A stretch of 64,000 nt of DNA from positions 1-64,000 of the forward strand of contig NZ_VEWL01000003.1 in assembly GCF_006376685.1 (NCBI RefSeq). Direction: 5' to 3'. Shown here piece by piece: positions 35,882-44,710 of this stretch (the first letter of the stretch is position 1; every line of letters starts with the position of its first letter). The notes below the pieces were generated by a model, which ran no database searches, was not told the DNA's origin, and saw only the letters and a program-made list of their open reading frames with translations. Source of the stretch: Ochrobactrum teleogrylli (GTDB lineage: Bacteria > Pseudomonadota > Alphaproteobacteria > Rhizobiales > Rhizobiaceae). Made by a program: the position numbers and the translations under genes.

Positions 35882-37234
35882 TTATTTCGTGAATTCCAGC
35901 CGATAGCGGCGTGGCAGCATCGCCAGAAGCGTGATGCCACGTATCGACAGAAACAGATTAAGCGCCAGCCAAAGCCCGTGATTGCCCATCGCGGGCTTTG
36001 CCGCATAAAGCACGGCCATAAAGAAGGCCAGCGACAGGAACATCATGTTGCGCATGTCGCGCGACCATGTAGCCCCGATATAGACACCGTCCATATGAAA
36101 GGCGAGCAGCCCGGTGATACCGGTGAGTGCCGCCCAGGGCAGATATTTGAGCGCCTCGGCATGGACATCCTCGGCCTTGGACAGAAGGCTGATGATTGGA
36201 TCTCCGAAAACCAAAAGCGCGAAGGCGATGATGCTGGCCATCACCAGCCCCCACACAAAGGTGAGCTTGGTGCCGCGCACAAAGGCCGGGCTGTAGCGCG
36301 CACCGATCGACCGCCCGACGATCTGTTCAGCGGCGGCGGCCATGCCGTCGAGGAAAAAGCCTGCCACGAGGAAGAAATTCATCAGCACGGCATTGGCCGC
36401 AAGCGTCACCGGCCCGAGATCGGAACCCGCACGTGTGAAGAAGGCGAAAGCGGTCAGAAGCAGGAAGGAGCGGATCATGATATCGCGATTGACCGCGAAC
36501 ATGCGCAGAATGCCTTCCTTCTGGAAAATGCGCTGGCGGCTCGGGCGCTTGGTCGCGTCCTTGCGGAAATGCCGGACCACCAGAAAGAGGCCGACAATCG
36601 CCGCGACGGTTTCGCCGGTGACCGTGGCCCATGCCACGCCTGTCACGCCCCAGCCGAGTTCGAGGCCGAGAATGATGCAGAGCACGATATTGATGCCGTT
36701 GAGCAGAACCTGAAGGCCGAGGCCAAGCAGGCCCTGTCCGCGTCCGAGAACCAGCCCCAGCACCGAATAATTGATGAGCGCCACCGGCGCGGCCAGCATG
36801 CGGATCGACACATAGGTCGCCATGGCCTCCTGCGTCGCGCTTGTCGGATGCATGAAGCTGGAGGCCGCGGCCAGAATGAGCGGCAGGCAGAGGATCATCA
36901 AGCCGCCCGCGATCACCGCGATAATGATGGCGCGCCAGAAGATTGCCTGTTCTTCGATGGCGTCTTCAGCACCCATGGCCTGCGCCACCAGACCGGTTGT
37001 GCCGGAGCGCAGGAAATTGAACATGGACAGCAGGAAATCGAACACCAGCGCGCCGATGGCCAGCCCGCCGATCAGTTCGGCCTTGCCCATCTGCCCGACC
37101 ACGCCCATATCGACGAGCCCCAGCAGCGGCGTCGTGATGGCGGCAAGCGTCATGGGAATGGCGATCAGCATGACCATGCGATGCGTCACATCGAACGGCC
37201 TCGTAACGCTTCCAACGCGCTGCGACTGATCCAT
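35882..37234 (-). CDS. MATE-family efflux transporter (DinF-like)
   Basis: A 450-residue inner-membrane exporter with about 12 helices. The N-terminal region IAIPMTLAAITTPLLGLVDM and the later FNFLRSGTTGLVAQAMG are MATE family hallmarks, closest to the DinF branch. It probably exports cationic compounds using a sodium or proton gradient. The start at 37234 (MDQSQRVGSV) is preferred; the longer frame adds 27 basic, atypical residues. Its stop follows the pyrD stop directly on the other strand. Confidence 0.9.
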   Translation of the reverse strand: MDQSQRVGSVTRPFDVTHRMVMLIAIPMTLAAITTPLLGLVDMGVVGQMGKAELIGGLAIGALVFDFLLSMFNFLRSGTTGLVAQAMGAEDAIEEQAIFWRAIIIAVIAGGLMILCLPLILAAASSFMHPTSATQEAMATYVSIRMLAAPVALINYSVLGLVLGRGQGLLGLGLQVLLNGINIVLCIILGLELGWGVTGVAWATVTGETVAAIVGLFLVVRHFRKDATKRPSRQRIFQKEGILRMFAVNRDIMIRSFLLLTAFAFFTRAGSDLGPVTLAANAVLMNFFLVAGFFLDGMAAAAEQIVGRSIGARYSPAFVRGTKLTFVWGLVMASIIAFALLVFGDPIISLLSKAEDVHAEALKYLPWAALTGITGLLAFHMDGVYIGATWSRDMRNMMFLSLAFFMAVLYAAKPAMGNHGLWLALNLFLSIRGITLLAMLPRRYRLEFTK

Positions 37235-37360
37235 AACCACTATCCCCGAATTCGCACCTGTAATTCGAGAACGTCTACTCTGGAATCGCTCGAAACTACA
37301 GAGAATTCGGCCCATAGATTGTCGCAGCCCCTGACAGCTTTATGTCAGGAGTTATAGAGA

Positions 37361-37855
37361 TCAGAGGCCCAGCATCATTGCCCAATAGATGCGATTGGGT
37401 TTGTTTTCCGGCGTGGCCCAGGCCAGGCCATAATGGCTGAAGGTGGGATCGAGCATGTTCTTGCGATGGCCGGGCGACTTCATCCAGGCGTCGAACACGG
37501 CTTCGGTATTGGGCTGGCCGGAGGCGACATTTTCAGCCGCAGGACCGCGAATGCCCGCCTGACGCAACCGCGCGACAAAACCATTGCCCCAGCCGACGCT
37601 GTGGCCGATCTTGCCATAGCTTGCCATGCGCTTCGCCTGAAAAAGCGCGGCCTGTTCCAGCTTGGAATCGGTCGCCATGAGCGAGAGGCCGTTTGCCTTG
37701 CGGATGGTGTTGAACAGCGCGGTGGGATCGCCCGCGCTCACCACATTCGTCGCTGCATCCGCTGCGCCGAACGGCAAGACGGAGAGCGAAACCGCGCCCC
37801 CGGCGAGAACCAGAAAGCCGCGCCGGGAAAGCATAAATCCTTGTTTTTGCTGCAT
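37361..37855 (-). CDS. Exported CAP/SCP-domain protein with Tat-like signal
   Basis: A protein of about 164 residues. The N-terminus carries SRRGFLVLAGGAVSLSVLPF, a twin-arginine motif followed by a hydrophobic core. The mature domain is a CAP (SCP/PR1) fold: GLSLMATDSKLEQAALFQAK, IGHSVGWGN, AAENVASGQ and AWMKSPGHRKNMLDPTF. Members are often linked to cell-wall or extracellular functions, with no enzymatic role known here. Starts at 37855 and 37834 are both possible; neither has a good ribosome site. Confidence 0.85.
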   Translation of the reverse strand: MQQKQGFMLSRRGFLVLAGGAVSLSVLPFGAADAATNVVSAGDPTALFNTIRKANGLSLMATDSKLEQAALFQAKRMASYGKIGHSVGWGNGFVARLRQAGIRGPAAENVASGQPNTEAVFDAWMKSPGHRKNMLDPTFSHYGLAWATPENKPNRIYWAMMLGL

Positions 37856-37888
37856 CGTCCGAATGTATAACCCTGCTTCCAATATCTG

Positions 37889-38155
37889 CTATTTGCGATA
37901 GCTGAGGATACGGAGCAAAATAAAGGCAGGGATGACAACGGCTGCGCCCAAAATGAGATAATCCGCGAAACGGGCGACGGCGGAGAAGCCCATATTCCAC
38001 AGGCGCAGGAAGAAATCGCGAATGCCCCAGAGAATATCGTAGGGCGTCCAGTGGAACGCGCTCATGACCACGCCAACCACCAGCGAAATCAGCACCAGCT
38101 TGACGATGATGCGTGCAGGCGTATCGCCAAGAAAACGGTTTACACCATCAGACAT
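37889..38155 (-). CDS. Small integral membrane protein (DUF6460-like)
   Basis: An 88-residue protein with two hydrophobic helices (IIVKLVLISLVVGVVMSAF and FADYLILGAAVVIPAFILL). The N-terminus MSDGVNRFLGDTPARII and the motif FHWTPYDI resemble a rhizobial family I recall as DUF6460; that name is from memory. The start at 38155 has AGGAG 6 nt upstream. It precedes the CAP gene by 33 nt on the same strand and may be co-transcribed. Function unknown. Confidence 0.75.
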   Translation of the reverse strand: MSDGVNRFLGDTPARIIVKLVLISLVVGVVMSAFHWTPYDILWGIRDFFLRLWNMGFSAVARFADYLILGAAVVIPAFILLRILSYRK

Positions 38156-38253
38156 GCAAATCTCCTGCGTCTCAATTTTCCGCCATGCTGACAGATTCAT
38201 CGCGCAAGACATAAGCGGAGATGATGACATCCGCAAGTTTTGAGCGTCTGCAT

Positions 38254-39264
38254 CTATCTTTGCTTACGATAATCGCGTGGAGCCTTCTGCTTCTGGCGCG
38301 AGAAGGACCGGTTCATGCTGCGCGTATCGGTAAAGCCACTCGCGACGGCCACTTCCAGAAGCGATAATCCGGTCTCGGCCAGCAGTTCCTTTGCCTTCTT
38401 GACGCGCAGTTCTTCGCGCACTTCGAAGGCTGTGCGTTCCAGCGCCAGCCGGAAGCCGCGCTCCATCTGGCGTACGGAAATGCCGAGCCTGCGCGCCACA
38501 TCGATCATGGGCACCGGGTCTTCCAGCGTTTCCTCGAAAATGCGGATGGCCTTGCGGATCATCGGCGAGCGCACGCCGTTAAAGCTGAGTGCTGGCTGTT
38601 CGGAGCGTACCAGCTCGTAAGGGATCATCAGGATCGACGCGCTTTTACGCGCCAATTCCTCGGAAATCTCGTTCTGGATGATGGAGAGCGCCAGCGACGC
38701 TGCACCCAATCCACCCGCGCAGGTATAGTGCCGCCCGCTGCGGTGAAACAGGCTGGTCGTATCGGCGGTATAGCCGTCGAACAGGTCGAGAAAATCGTCG
38801 CGGTGGAACCAGTTCACACAGCAATTGCGGTCTTCGAGCAAGCTGCCCTCGGCAAGCAGGAAAGCGGCGGTGCAAAGCCCCACCACGGTCTTGCCGCGTT
38901 TGTCGGCGCGCTTGATGAGATCGATCAATGCCTGCTGGCGCGGACGATACTGGGCAAGCACCCCCCCAACGACCGCCACATAATCGCATTCGTCGAGTTC
39001 GCCGATGGGAGCTGTCGGCTCGATCACCATGCCGGAACTGGACGCGACCGGATCGCCGGACAGCGTGCAGATTTTCCAGGCGCAGCGGATCTGGCGGCTC
39101 TTGTCGCGATCATCGGCAGCGAGGCGGAAGGGATCGAGAAACAGGCTGAGCGCCGTCAGCGTAAAACCCGGCAGCGCGACAATGCCAACCGACAGCCTAC
39201 GCGGCGGCGCATCCGCCGGGGCATCCTGTTTTCGGCTTGTTTCCGGTCCTGTTCCGTTGGCCAC
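38254..39264 (-). CDS. GlxA-type AraC-family regulator with DJ-1/PfpI-like domain
   Basis: A regulator of about 336 residues. Residues 25-195 form a DJ-1/PfpI (class I amidotransferase-like) domain with TVVGLCTAAFLLAEGSLLED, containing the nucleophile-elbow cysteine. The C-terminal AraC domain reads DVARRLGISVRQMERGFRLA and LLEVAVASGFTDTRSMNRSF. Such regulators often control catabolism of quaternary amines or amino acids in Rhizobiales. The start is uncertain: GTG at 39264, 11 nt after GGAGGA, or GTG at 39285 without a clear site. It stands 53 nt downstream of dcd on the same strand. Confidence 0.85.
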   Translation of the reverse strand: MANGTGPETSRKQDAPADAPPRRLSVGIVALPGFTLTALSLFLDPFRLAADDRDKSRQIRCAWKICTLSGDPVASSSGMVIEPTAPIGELDECDYVAVVGGVLAQYRPRQQALIDLIKRADKRGKTVVGLCTAAFLLAEGSLLEDRNCCVNWFHRDDFLDLFDGYTADTTSLFHRSGRHYTCAGGLGAASLALSIIQNEISEELARKSASILMIPYELVRSEQPALSFNGVRSPMIRKAIRIFEETLEDPVPMIDVARRLGISVRQMERGFRLALERTAFEVREELRVKKAKELLAETGLSLLEVAVASGFTDTRSMNRSFSRQKQKAPRDYRKQR

Positions 39265-39317
39265 GTTCGTCGCTTTCCTCCGCACTTCATCTATCTGCGC
39301 GGAGCAGGCTCATACAG

Positions 39318-40409
39318 TCAACGAAAATGCTTGGAAAGCTTCAACTGCTGCGCCTGATAATTGGAGCCGAGATCAGTGCCGTAAAGCGCCTTCGGGCGAT
39401 GCAGCATATGCTCATAGACAAGGCGTCCGACGATCTGGCCATGTTCCAGAATGAACGGCACTTCATGGCTGCGCACTTCGAGAACCGCGCGGCTGCCCGT
39501 GCCGCCAGCCGCACTGTGACCAAAGCCCGGATCGAAGAAGCCCGCATAGTGAACGCGGAACTCACCGACCAGCGGATCGAACGGCGTCATCTCTGCGGCG
39601 TAGAGCGGCGGCACATGCACGGCTTCTCGCGAGACGAGGATATAGAATTCATCCGGGTCAAGCACGAGTTCGCGTGCGCCGCGATCATAGATCGGCTCCC
39701 AGAAATCGAGCACATCATTGGCGGCGCGCTTGTCCACATCGACAACGCCCGTGTGATGCTTGCCGCGATAGCCGATCAACTTGTCCGGGCCACCGGAAAG
39801 ATCGACGGAAAGCGCGATGCCGCCGCCGGAGATGTTCGGCATTTCAGCGGCCACCAGCGTCTCGGAATTATGCAGCGCGGCGAGTTCCGCTTCATCGAGC
39901 TGGGCGCGGCCCTTGCGGAAACGGATCTGCGACAGGCGCGAGCCGGTGCGCGCAACAATGGGGAATGTGCGCGGGCTGACTTCCAGATAAAGCGGGCCGT
40001 TGTAACCCGCAGGCACCTTGTCGAATTCCTGCGCGCCATCGGCAATCACGCGGGTGAAGATGTCGAGACGGCCAGTCGAGCTTTTCGGATTGGCGGATGC
40101 CGACAGTTCGGGCGACAGCGCAAGGCTTTCCAAGAGCGGCACGATATAGACGCAGCCGGTTTCGAGAACCGCGCCTGCGGTCAGGTCGATCTCGTGCAGC
40201 TTGAGCCGTTCGAGCTTATCTATAACCGGTGTGCCGGGACCCGGCATGAAGGAGGCGCGAACGCGATAGGCCTTTGCGCCAAGGCGGAGATCGAGGCTCG
40301 CAGGCTGAATCTGGTCGGTATCCAGCGGGCGCGGCGAAGCCAGCAAACCGCTTTCGAACAGCGCAGCGATATCCGCATCCGCCAGAATTCCCGCATCTCT
40401 TAGCGCCAT
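39318..40409 (-). CDS. dcd: 2'-deoxycytidine 5'-triphosphate deaminase, long alphaproteobacterial form
   Basis: A 363-residue enzyme of the Dcd/dUTPase superfamily, about twice the ~190 residues of the enterobacterial Dcd, consistent with two tandem trimer-fold domains in one chain. Blocks are QPASLDLRLGAKAYRVRAS, SANPKSSTGRLDIFTRVI (phosphate-binding serine/arginine) and, in the second half, FRVHYAGFFDPGFGHSAAGG, a dUTPase-type segment. It makes dUTP for thymidylate synthesis. The start at 40409 (MALRDAGIL) excludes nine atypical residues. It is divergent from metZ. Confidence 0.9.
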   Translation of the reverse strand: MALRDAGILADADIAALFESGLLASPRPLDTDQIQPASLDLRLGAKAYRVRASFMPGPGTPVIDKLERLKLHEIDLTAGAVLETGCVYIVPLLESLALSPELSASANPKSSTGRLDIFTRVIADGAQEFDKVPAGYNGPLYLEVSPRTFPIVARTGSRLSQIRFRKGRAQLDEAELAALHNSETLVAAEMPNISGGGIALSVDLSGGPDKLIGYRGKHHTGVVDVDKRAANDVLDFWEPIYDRGARELVLDPDEFYILVSREAVHVPPLYAAEMTPFDPLVGEFRVHYAGFFDPGFGHSAAGGTGSRAVLEVRSHEVPFILEHGQIVGRLVYEHMLHRPKALYGTDLGSNYQAQQLKLSKHFR

Positions 40410-40572
40410 CGACCTCGTACTCCATAGTCTGAGCAATTCTTCAAAAGACCTTTGACCACTCGAAGGCCCAATGCCAACCCTTCACGCCCGGAGAAACGGG
40501 GTTTTCCGCAGGAATCGAACCCAATCGTGAGCCAACGCGGCAGGCTTTTCCTCAAAACTCGCTATCGTGGCA

Positions 40573-40601
40573 TTGACGACCTTGCGCAACAGGCATATGG
40601 A
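40573..40601 (+). promoter_or_regulatory. Candidate promoter of metZ
   Basis: TTGACG (40573-40578), a 17-nt spacer, then TATGGA (40596-40601). A start near 40608 would place the SAM-II aptamer at the very 5' end of the mRNA. The rest of the 362-nt gap before it (40410-40572) shows nothing else I can name. Confidence 0.55.
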
Positions 40602-40610
40602 AAATGTGTT

Positions 40611-40662
40611 CCGTGGTGATTTGGCCGGCCGGCTTGCAGCCACGTTAAAGAATTCGCTAAAA
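40611..40662 (+). ncRNA. SAM-II riboswitch aptamer
   Basis: The element has the SAM-II (metA motif) landmarks in order: CCGTGGTGATTTGG, CCGGCTTGCAGCCACG, then TTAAAGAATTCGCTAAA. CGTGG (40612-40616) pairs with CCACG in the classical P1, and the A-rich tail forms the pseudoknot region. SAM-II binds S-adenosylmethionine and lowers expression of methionine genes in alphaproteobacteria. It precedes metZ, a sulfhydrylase of methionine synthesis, exactly the expected context. Confidence 0.93.
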
Positions 40663-40678
40663 AGGGCCGCGGTTCGTT

Positions 40679-40702
40679 ACCGGCCTTTTGGGCCGGTTTT
40701 TT
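40679..40702 (+). terminator. Intrinsic terminator between SAM-II aptamer and metZ
   Basis: ACCGGCC-TTTTG-GGCCGGT followed by TTTTT, 70 nt before the metZ start. GGCCGCGG at 40665-40672 could pair with the CCGGCC of the left arm as an antiterminator. This points to control by premature termination. Confidence 0.85.
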
Positions 40703-40771
40703 ATTGGCCGCCGAGATGCCACTAAACGCTTTTGGGCGTCCCGGCCGACCAGCTTTTGACAGGTTGGAAAA

Positions 40772-41968
40772 ATGACGACTGAGACTACCCGCAAATTCCG
40801 CCCCGCAACGCAGCTCGTGCACGCCGGTTCGCTCCGCTCCGGTTTCGCCGAAATGTCGGAAGCGATGTTCCTCACGCAGGGTTTCCTTTATCCCGATGCC
40901 GAAGCCGCCGAAGCGCGTTTCAAGGGCGAAAATCCGGGTTTCATCTATTCGCGTTACGCCAACCCCACCACGGACATGTTCGAAAAGCGCATGTGCGCGC
41001 TGGAAGGCGCCGAGGAAGGCCGTGCCACGGCTTCCGGCATGGCTGCCGTCGCCGCTGCCATTCTGTGTCAGGTCAAGGCGGGTGATCATGTGATTTCCGC
41101 GCGCGCCGTGTTCGGCTCGTGTCGCTATATCGTCGAGACCCTGCTGCCGCGCTATGGTGTGGAAATCTCGATCATCGACGGCTCGGACATCGCCAACTGG
41201 AAAGCCGCTGTTCGTCCGAACACCAAGGTGATGTTCCTCGAAAGCCCGTCGAACCCGACGCTCGAAATCATCGATATCGCCGCCGTGGCCGAAGTGGCCA
41301 ATGAAGCAGGCGCGAAGCTGATCGTGGACAATGTCTTTGCGACCCCGCTTTACCAGAAGCCGCTGGAGCTTGGCGCGCATATCGTCGTCTATTCGACCAC
41401 CAAGCATATTGACGGCCAGGGCCGTTGCCTTGGCGGCATCGTGCTGTCCGACCGCGAATGGGTCGAAACCGAGCTTCAGGACTATTATCGCCATACCGGC
41501 CCCGGCATGAGCCCGTTCAATGCCTGGATTATGCTGAAGGGTCTGGAAACGCTGTCCGTGCGCGTGCGCCAGATGACGCAGTCGGCGGCTGCCGTTGCCG
41601 ATGTTCTCGCAGGCAAGCCGGGCGTCAAGCGCGTCCTTTATCCGGGCCGCGCCGACCATCCGCAGGCAGATGTGATCGCCAAGCAGATGACTGGCGGTTC
41701 GACCCTGATCGCGCTCGAACTGGAAGGCGGCAAGGAAGCCGCGTTCAAATTCGAAAATGCGTTGCAGGTGTTCAGCATCTCCAACAATCTGGGCGACGCC
41801 AAGAGCCTGATCACCCATCCGGCCACCACGACGCACAAGAACCTGAGCGATGAGGCCAAGGCCGAGCTTGGCATTTCCGATGGCGTGCTGCGCATTTCGG
41901 TTGGCCTTGAAGATACCGACGATCTTCTGGAAGACGTCGAAGAGGCGCTGAAGGCAGCCGTTCGCTAA
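40772..41968 (+). CDS. metZ: O-succinylhomoserine sulfhydrylase
   Basis: A 398-residue PLP enzyme of the Cys/Met metabolism family that makes homocysteine directly from O-succinylhomoserine and sulfide. Blocks are FIYSRYANPTTDMFEKRM, ATASGMAAVAAAILC, SPSNPTLEIIDIAAVAE, LIVDNVFATPLYQKPLELGA and the PLP lysine in VYSTTKHIDGQGRCLGGIV. The direct sulfhydrylation assignment (MetZ) fits the family and the SAM-II leader. Expression is expected to fall when SAM is high. A hairpin follows the stop. Confidence 0.93.
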   Translation: MTTETTRKFRPATQLVHAGSLRSGFAEMSEAMFLTQGFLYPDAEAAEARFKGENPGFIYSRYANPTTDMFEKRMCALEGAEEGRATASGMAAVAAAILCQVKAGDHVISARAVFGSCRYIVETLLPRYGVEISIIDGSDIANWKAAVRPNTKVMFLESPSNPTLEIIDIAAVAEVANEAGAKLIVDNVFATPLYQKPLELGAHIVVYSTTKHIDGQGRCLGGIVLSDREWVETELQDYYRHTGPGMSPFNAWIMLKGLETLSVRVRQMTQSAAAVADVLAGKPGVKRVLYPGRADHPQADVIAKQMTGGSTLIALELEGGKEAAFKFENALQVFSISNNLGDAKSLITHPATTTHKNLSDEAKAELGISDGVLRISVGLEDTDDLLEDVEEALKAAVR

Positions 41969-41978
41969 ATAAAGAAAA

Positions 41979-42020
41979 GGATGATCCGGCCTGATTCCGT
42001 CAGGCCGGGTCATCCGTTTA
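41979..42020 (+). terminator. Long hairpin after metZ
   Basis: GGATGATCCGGCCTGA pairs with TCAGGCCGGGTCATCC (16 bp with one mismatch, loop TTCCG) and is followed by GTTTATCTT, a modest T tract. Confidence 0.75.
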
Positions 42021-42235
42021 TCTTCTGCATTTTCTTGTGCCGAAGCATCTCTGGATCATGCAAAAGACGGTGTTTCGTCTTAAAAAATGTGACCTTTTCG
42101 CTGCAATCCCCCACAAGAACGATCCGATTGCAGAAAACCGCCCGCTTTGGCCCTGTCGAGATTGCCGCGCCACGTTGACCTCCAACGCAACTTTGGCGAT
42201 AGGTGGGCAACAGGCACATGACAAAGGCGGATGCG

Positions 42236-42628
42236 ATGTACAGGGCGGTGACGCAGGGGATCGAAATAACGGTTGAGCCGTTTTATCTGGAAGACGAGTC
42301 GGCTCCCGAAGACAACCGCTATGTCTGGGGCTACCGCATCACCATTGCCAATAATTCCTCCGACACGGTGCAGCTGCGCTCGCGCTACTGGCAGATTACC
42401 GATGCCAATGGCCGCGTCGAGGAAGTGCGCGGGGCCGGTGTCGTCGGCGAACAGCCGGTGCTCGATCCGGGCGACTCGTTCCAATATTCATCCGGCTGTC
42501 CGCTGACCACATCATCCGGCGTCATGGTCGGGCGCTATCAGATGCAGAACCCGACGGGCAATACATTCGAAGTGGATATTCCGGCTTTCTCGCTGGATGT
42601 GCCAGAGCAGCGCCGCACGCTGAATTAG
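42236..42628 (+). CDS. apaG: ApaG/CorD family protein
   Basis: A 130-residue ApaG-domain protein: [20 protein letters not shown] at the N-terminus, [30 protein letters not shown] and the conserved [18 protein letters not shown]. ApaG binds nucleotides and cobalt/magnesium in some bacteria; its physiological role is unclear. The start at 42236 gives the standard family length and has AGGCGG 5 nt upstream. It stands between metZ and a terminator shared with hslO. Confidence 0.92.
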   Translation: MYRAVTQGIEITVEPFYLEDESAPEDNRYVWGYRITIANNSSDTVQLRSRYWQITDANGRVEEVRGAGVVGEQPVLDPGDSFQYSSGCPLTTSSGVMVGRYQMQNPTGNTFEVDIPAFSLDVPEQRRTLN

Positions 42629-42695
42629 AGCGCATCCCGAAAAGTGTGAAACGGTTTTCGGAACAAGATGCGCGTTAAAACAAAGTTAGAGCAGG
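42628..42695 (+). repeat. Palindromic intergenic repeat with nested stems
   Basis: Outer arms GCGCATC (42630-42636) and GATGCGC (42667-42673) enclose inner arms CCGAAAA (42637-42643) and TTTTCGG (42655-42661). The tail TTAAAACAAAGTTAGAGC matches other copies. The inner stem differs from the copies at 34336 and 56193 by paired changes on both sides. Confidence 0.85.
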
Positions 42696-42700
42696 AAACA

Positions 42701-42730
42701 AAAAAGGCGGTTCTCCTGAACCGCCTTTTT
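42701..42730. terminator. Bidirectional terminator between apaG and hslO
   Basis: AAAAAGGCGGTTC and GAACCGCCTTTTT form a perfect 13-bp stem with a TCCT loop. Confidence 0.92.
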
Positions 42731-42734
42731 TTGA

Positions 42735-43769
42735 TTACTTGGCGAATTGCGCCGGATCAAACTCGTAATGCGTCGAGCAGAATTCGCAGGACACCGAAAT
42801 CTTGCCGTTTTCGATGCTGTCCTGAATTTCCTCTGCCGAGAAGCCTGACAGGACGCCCTGGATTTTCTCCCGCGAGCAGGAGCATATATCCGCCACCTTG
42901 ATGGCGTTGAAGACGCGCACGCCGCGCTCGTGGAACAGGCGATACAGCAGGCGTTCCGAACCGACCTGCGGATCGGTCAGTTCCGAGCTTTCGATGGTGC
43001 CGAGCAGTGACCGCGCCTCATCCCAGGCATCATCCACCGGATGAAACACGGCTTCTTCCTCGTCACCGTCGCCGCCCGGCAGATCAGGAACACGCGCGCG
43101 CAATTCCGATTCCGGCAGGAACTGGATGATCAGACCGCCTGCGCGCCATTGCTCGACCGGCTTGCCATCGGCACCCCGTTCGACCAGCTTGGCGACGCTC
43201 AGCTTCAGATCGGTCGGGATCTGTTCAGACTGACGGAAATAGGTCGTGGCAATTTCCTCCAGCGTCGAGCCGTCCAGCGCCACAATACCCTGATAGCGCT
43301 GCATATAGGCGCCCTGATCCACCGTGAAGGCCAATGTGCCGCGACCGAGCAGCTCTTCAGGCTGCGTCTTGCCTGTGGCGATGGCGTCCTTCAGGCGATC
43401 CTCATCGAAACGCGCATAGCCGCGCACCGCATTGGGTGTGCTGAAATCCACCACCAGCATGTCCACCGGACCGTCGGACTGGGTCTGGAAGATGAACTTG
43501 CCTTCGAATTTGAGCGAAGTGCCGAGCAGGACGGTCAGAACCGTCGCCTCCGCCAGCAGGCGGGCCACTTCTTCCGGATATTCGTGGCGTTTCAGGATGG
43601 CGTCGATGCTCGTGCCAAGCTGAACCGCGCGACCGCGCACATCGAGCCCTTCCACCTGGAAAGGCACGACGGCGTCGTCGCCTGCAAAGCCGAAATCACC
43701 CAGATCGAGCTTGGGACCCGAATGGCCGTTTTCGGCTTCGATATAATCGTTGCTGGTATTCTCAGCCAC
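42735..43769 (-). CDS. hslO: Redox-regulated chaperone Hsp33
   Basis: A 344-residue Hsp33 holdase activated by oxidation. The four zinc cysteines are in the C-terminal ICSCSREK (CxC) and SCEFCSTHYEF (CxxC). N-terminal blocks include RGRAVQLGTSIDAILKRHEY and the beta-rich core. It is longer than the ~290-residue E. coli protein because of N-terminal and acidic (DGDEEEAVF) insertions. A GTG at 43769 with GGAG 6 nt upstream is the preferred start; TTG at 43781 directly abuts argF. Last gene of argD-argF-hslO. Confidence 0.92.
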   Translation of the reverse strand: MAENTSNDYIEAENGHSGPKLDLGDFGFAGDDAVVPFQVEGLDVRGRAVQLGTSIDAILKRHEYPEEVARLLAEATVLTVLLGTSLKFEGKFIFQTQSDGPVDMLVVDFSTPNAVRGYARFDEDRLKDAIATGKTQPEELLGRGTLAFTVDQGAYMQRYQGIVALDGSTLEEIATTYFRQSEQIPTDLKLSVAKLVERGADGKPVEQWRAGGLIIQFLPESELRARVPDLPGGDGDEEEAVFHPVDDAWDEARSLLGTIESSELTDPQVGSERLLYRLFHERGVRVFNAIKVADICSCSREKIQGVLSGFSAEEIQDSIENGKISVSCEFCSTHYEFDPAQFAK

Positions 43770-43781
43770 AGAAAACTCCAA

Positions 43782-44708
43782 TCACGCGCCTTGCAGGCAC
43801 CAGGCCAGAATGGCCTTCTGGGCGTGGAGCCTGTTTTCGGCTTCGTCGAACACGACCGATTGCGGCCCGTCGATCACTTCGTTGGTCACTTCCTCCCCGC
43901 GATGTGCGGGCAGGCAATGCATGAAGAGGGCCTTCGGGTCGGCTTTCGCCATCAGCCGCGCATTGACCTGATAGGGCATGAACACATTATGTCCACGGGC
44001 GCGGTCTTCCTGCCCCATCGAAACCCAGGTGTCGGTCACGATGCAATCCGCACCGCTTGCCGCTTTTTCCGGGTCTGTCGTGGACATGATGTCCGCACCG
44101 TTTGCCCTGGCCCAGTCAATGAAGTGCTGGTTTGGCTCGCTGCCTTCCGGCGTCGCGATATTGACGTTGAAGTCAAACCGCGCCGCGGCTTCCACAAGCG
44201 AATGCAGGACGTTGTTGCCGTCCCCCATCCAGGCAAAGGTCTTGCCTTTGATCGAGCCGCGATGTTCCTCATATGTAAGTACGTCGGCCATGATCTGACA
44301 AGGGTGGGTGTCGTCGGTCAAAGCGTTGATGACCGGAACGGTGGCATATTCGGCCAATTCGAGCATGCGGTCATGCGATGTGGTGCGGATCATGATCGCA
44401 TCCACATAGCGCGACAGGACCTTTGCCGTATCAGCGATAGTCTCGCTGCGACCGAGCTGCATTTCCGAGCCGGTGAGCATCAGCGTTTCGCCGCCGAGCT
44501 GGCGCATGCCGACATCGAACGACACGCGCGTGCGGGTCGATGGCTTTTCGAAAATCATCGCCAGCACCTTACCGGCATAGGGCTTTTCAATCTCGCCCGC
44601 CTTCAGCCGCGCCTTGCGCGCCTTGGCGTCTTCGAGGATGGAACGCAATTCGCTTCCTGAAACAGAAGACAGGTCGAGAAAGTGCTTGATACCGTTATCC
44701 TGAGCCAT
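43782..44708 (-). CDS. argF: Ornithine carbamoyltransferase
   Basis: A 308-residue transferase that forms citrulline from ornithine and carbamoyl phosphate. The carbamoyl phosphate site is [15 protein letters not shown] near residue 55 and the ornithine site [11 protein letters not shown] near 270; the segment DTWVSMGQE lies between them. It starts 3 nt after the argD stop and ends 12 nt before the hslO start, so the three genes form one leftward operon. Confidence 0.95.
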   Translation of the reverse strand: MAQDNGIKHFLDLSSVSGSELRSILEDAKARKARLKAGEIEKPYAGKVLAMIFEKPSTRTRVSFDVGMRQLGGETLMLTGSEMQLGRSETIADTAKVLSRYVDAIMIRTTSHDRMLELAEYATVPVINALTDDTHPCQIMADVLTYEEHRGSIKGKTFAWMGDGNNVLHSLVEAAARFDFNVNIATPEGSEPNQHFIDWARANGADIMSTTDPEKAASGADCIVTDTWVSMGQEDRARGHNVFMPYQVNARLMAKADPKALFMHCLPAHRGEEVTNEVIDGPQSVVFDEAENRLHAQKAILAWCLQGA

Positions 44709-44710
44709 GA

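Noticed and set aside
37330..37349. CCTGACA/TGTCAGG hairpin between the MATE and CAP genes as a terminator
   Set aside because: No T tract on either side; too weak to call.
40505..40545. tRNA-like T-arm (GGTTCGATTCC on the minus strand) before metZ
   Set aside because: No acceptor stem, anticodon arm or D arm can be drawn around it; the match is chance.
43041..44660. Rightward 539-codon frame across hslO and argF
   Set aside because: It spans two well-supported genes on the other strand and has no domain-like sequence.
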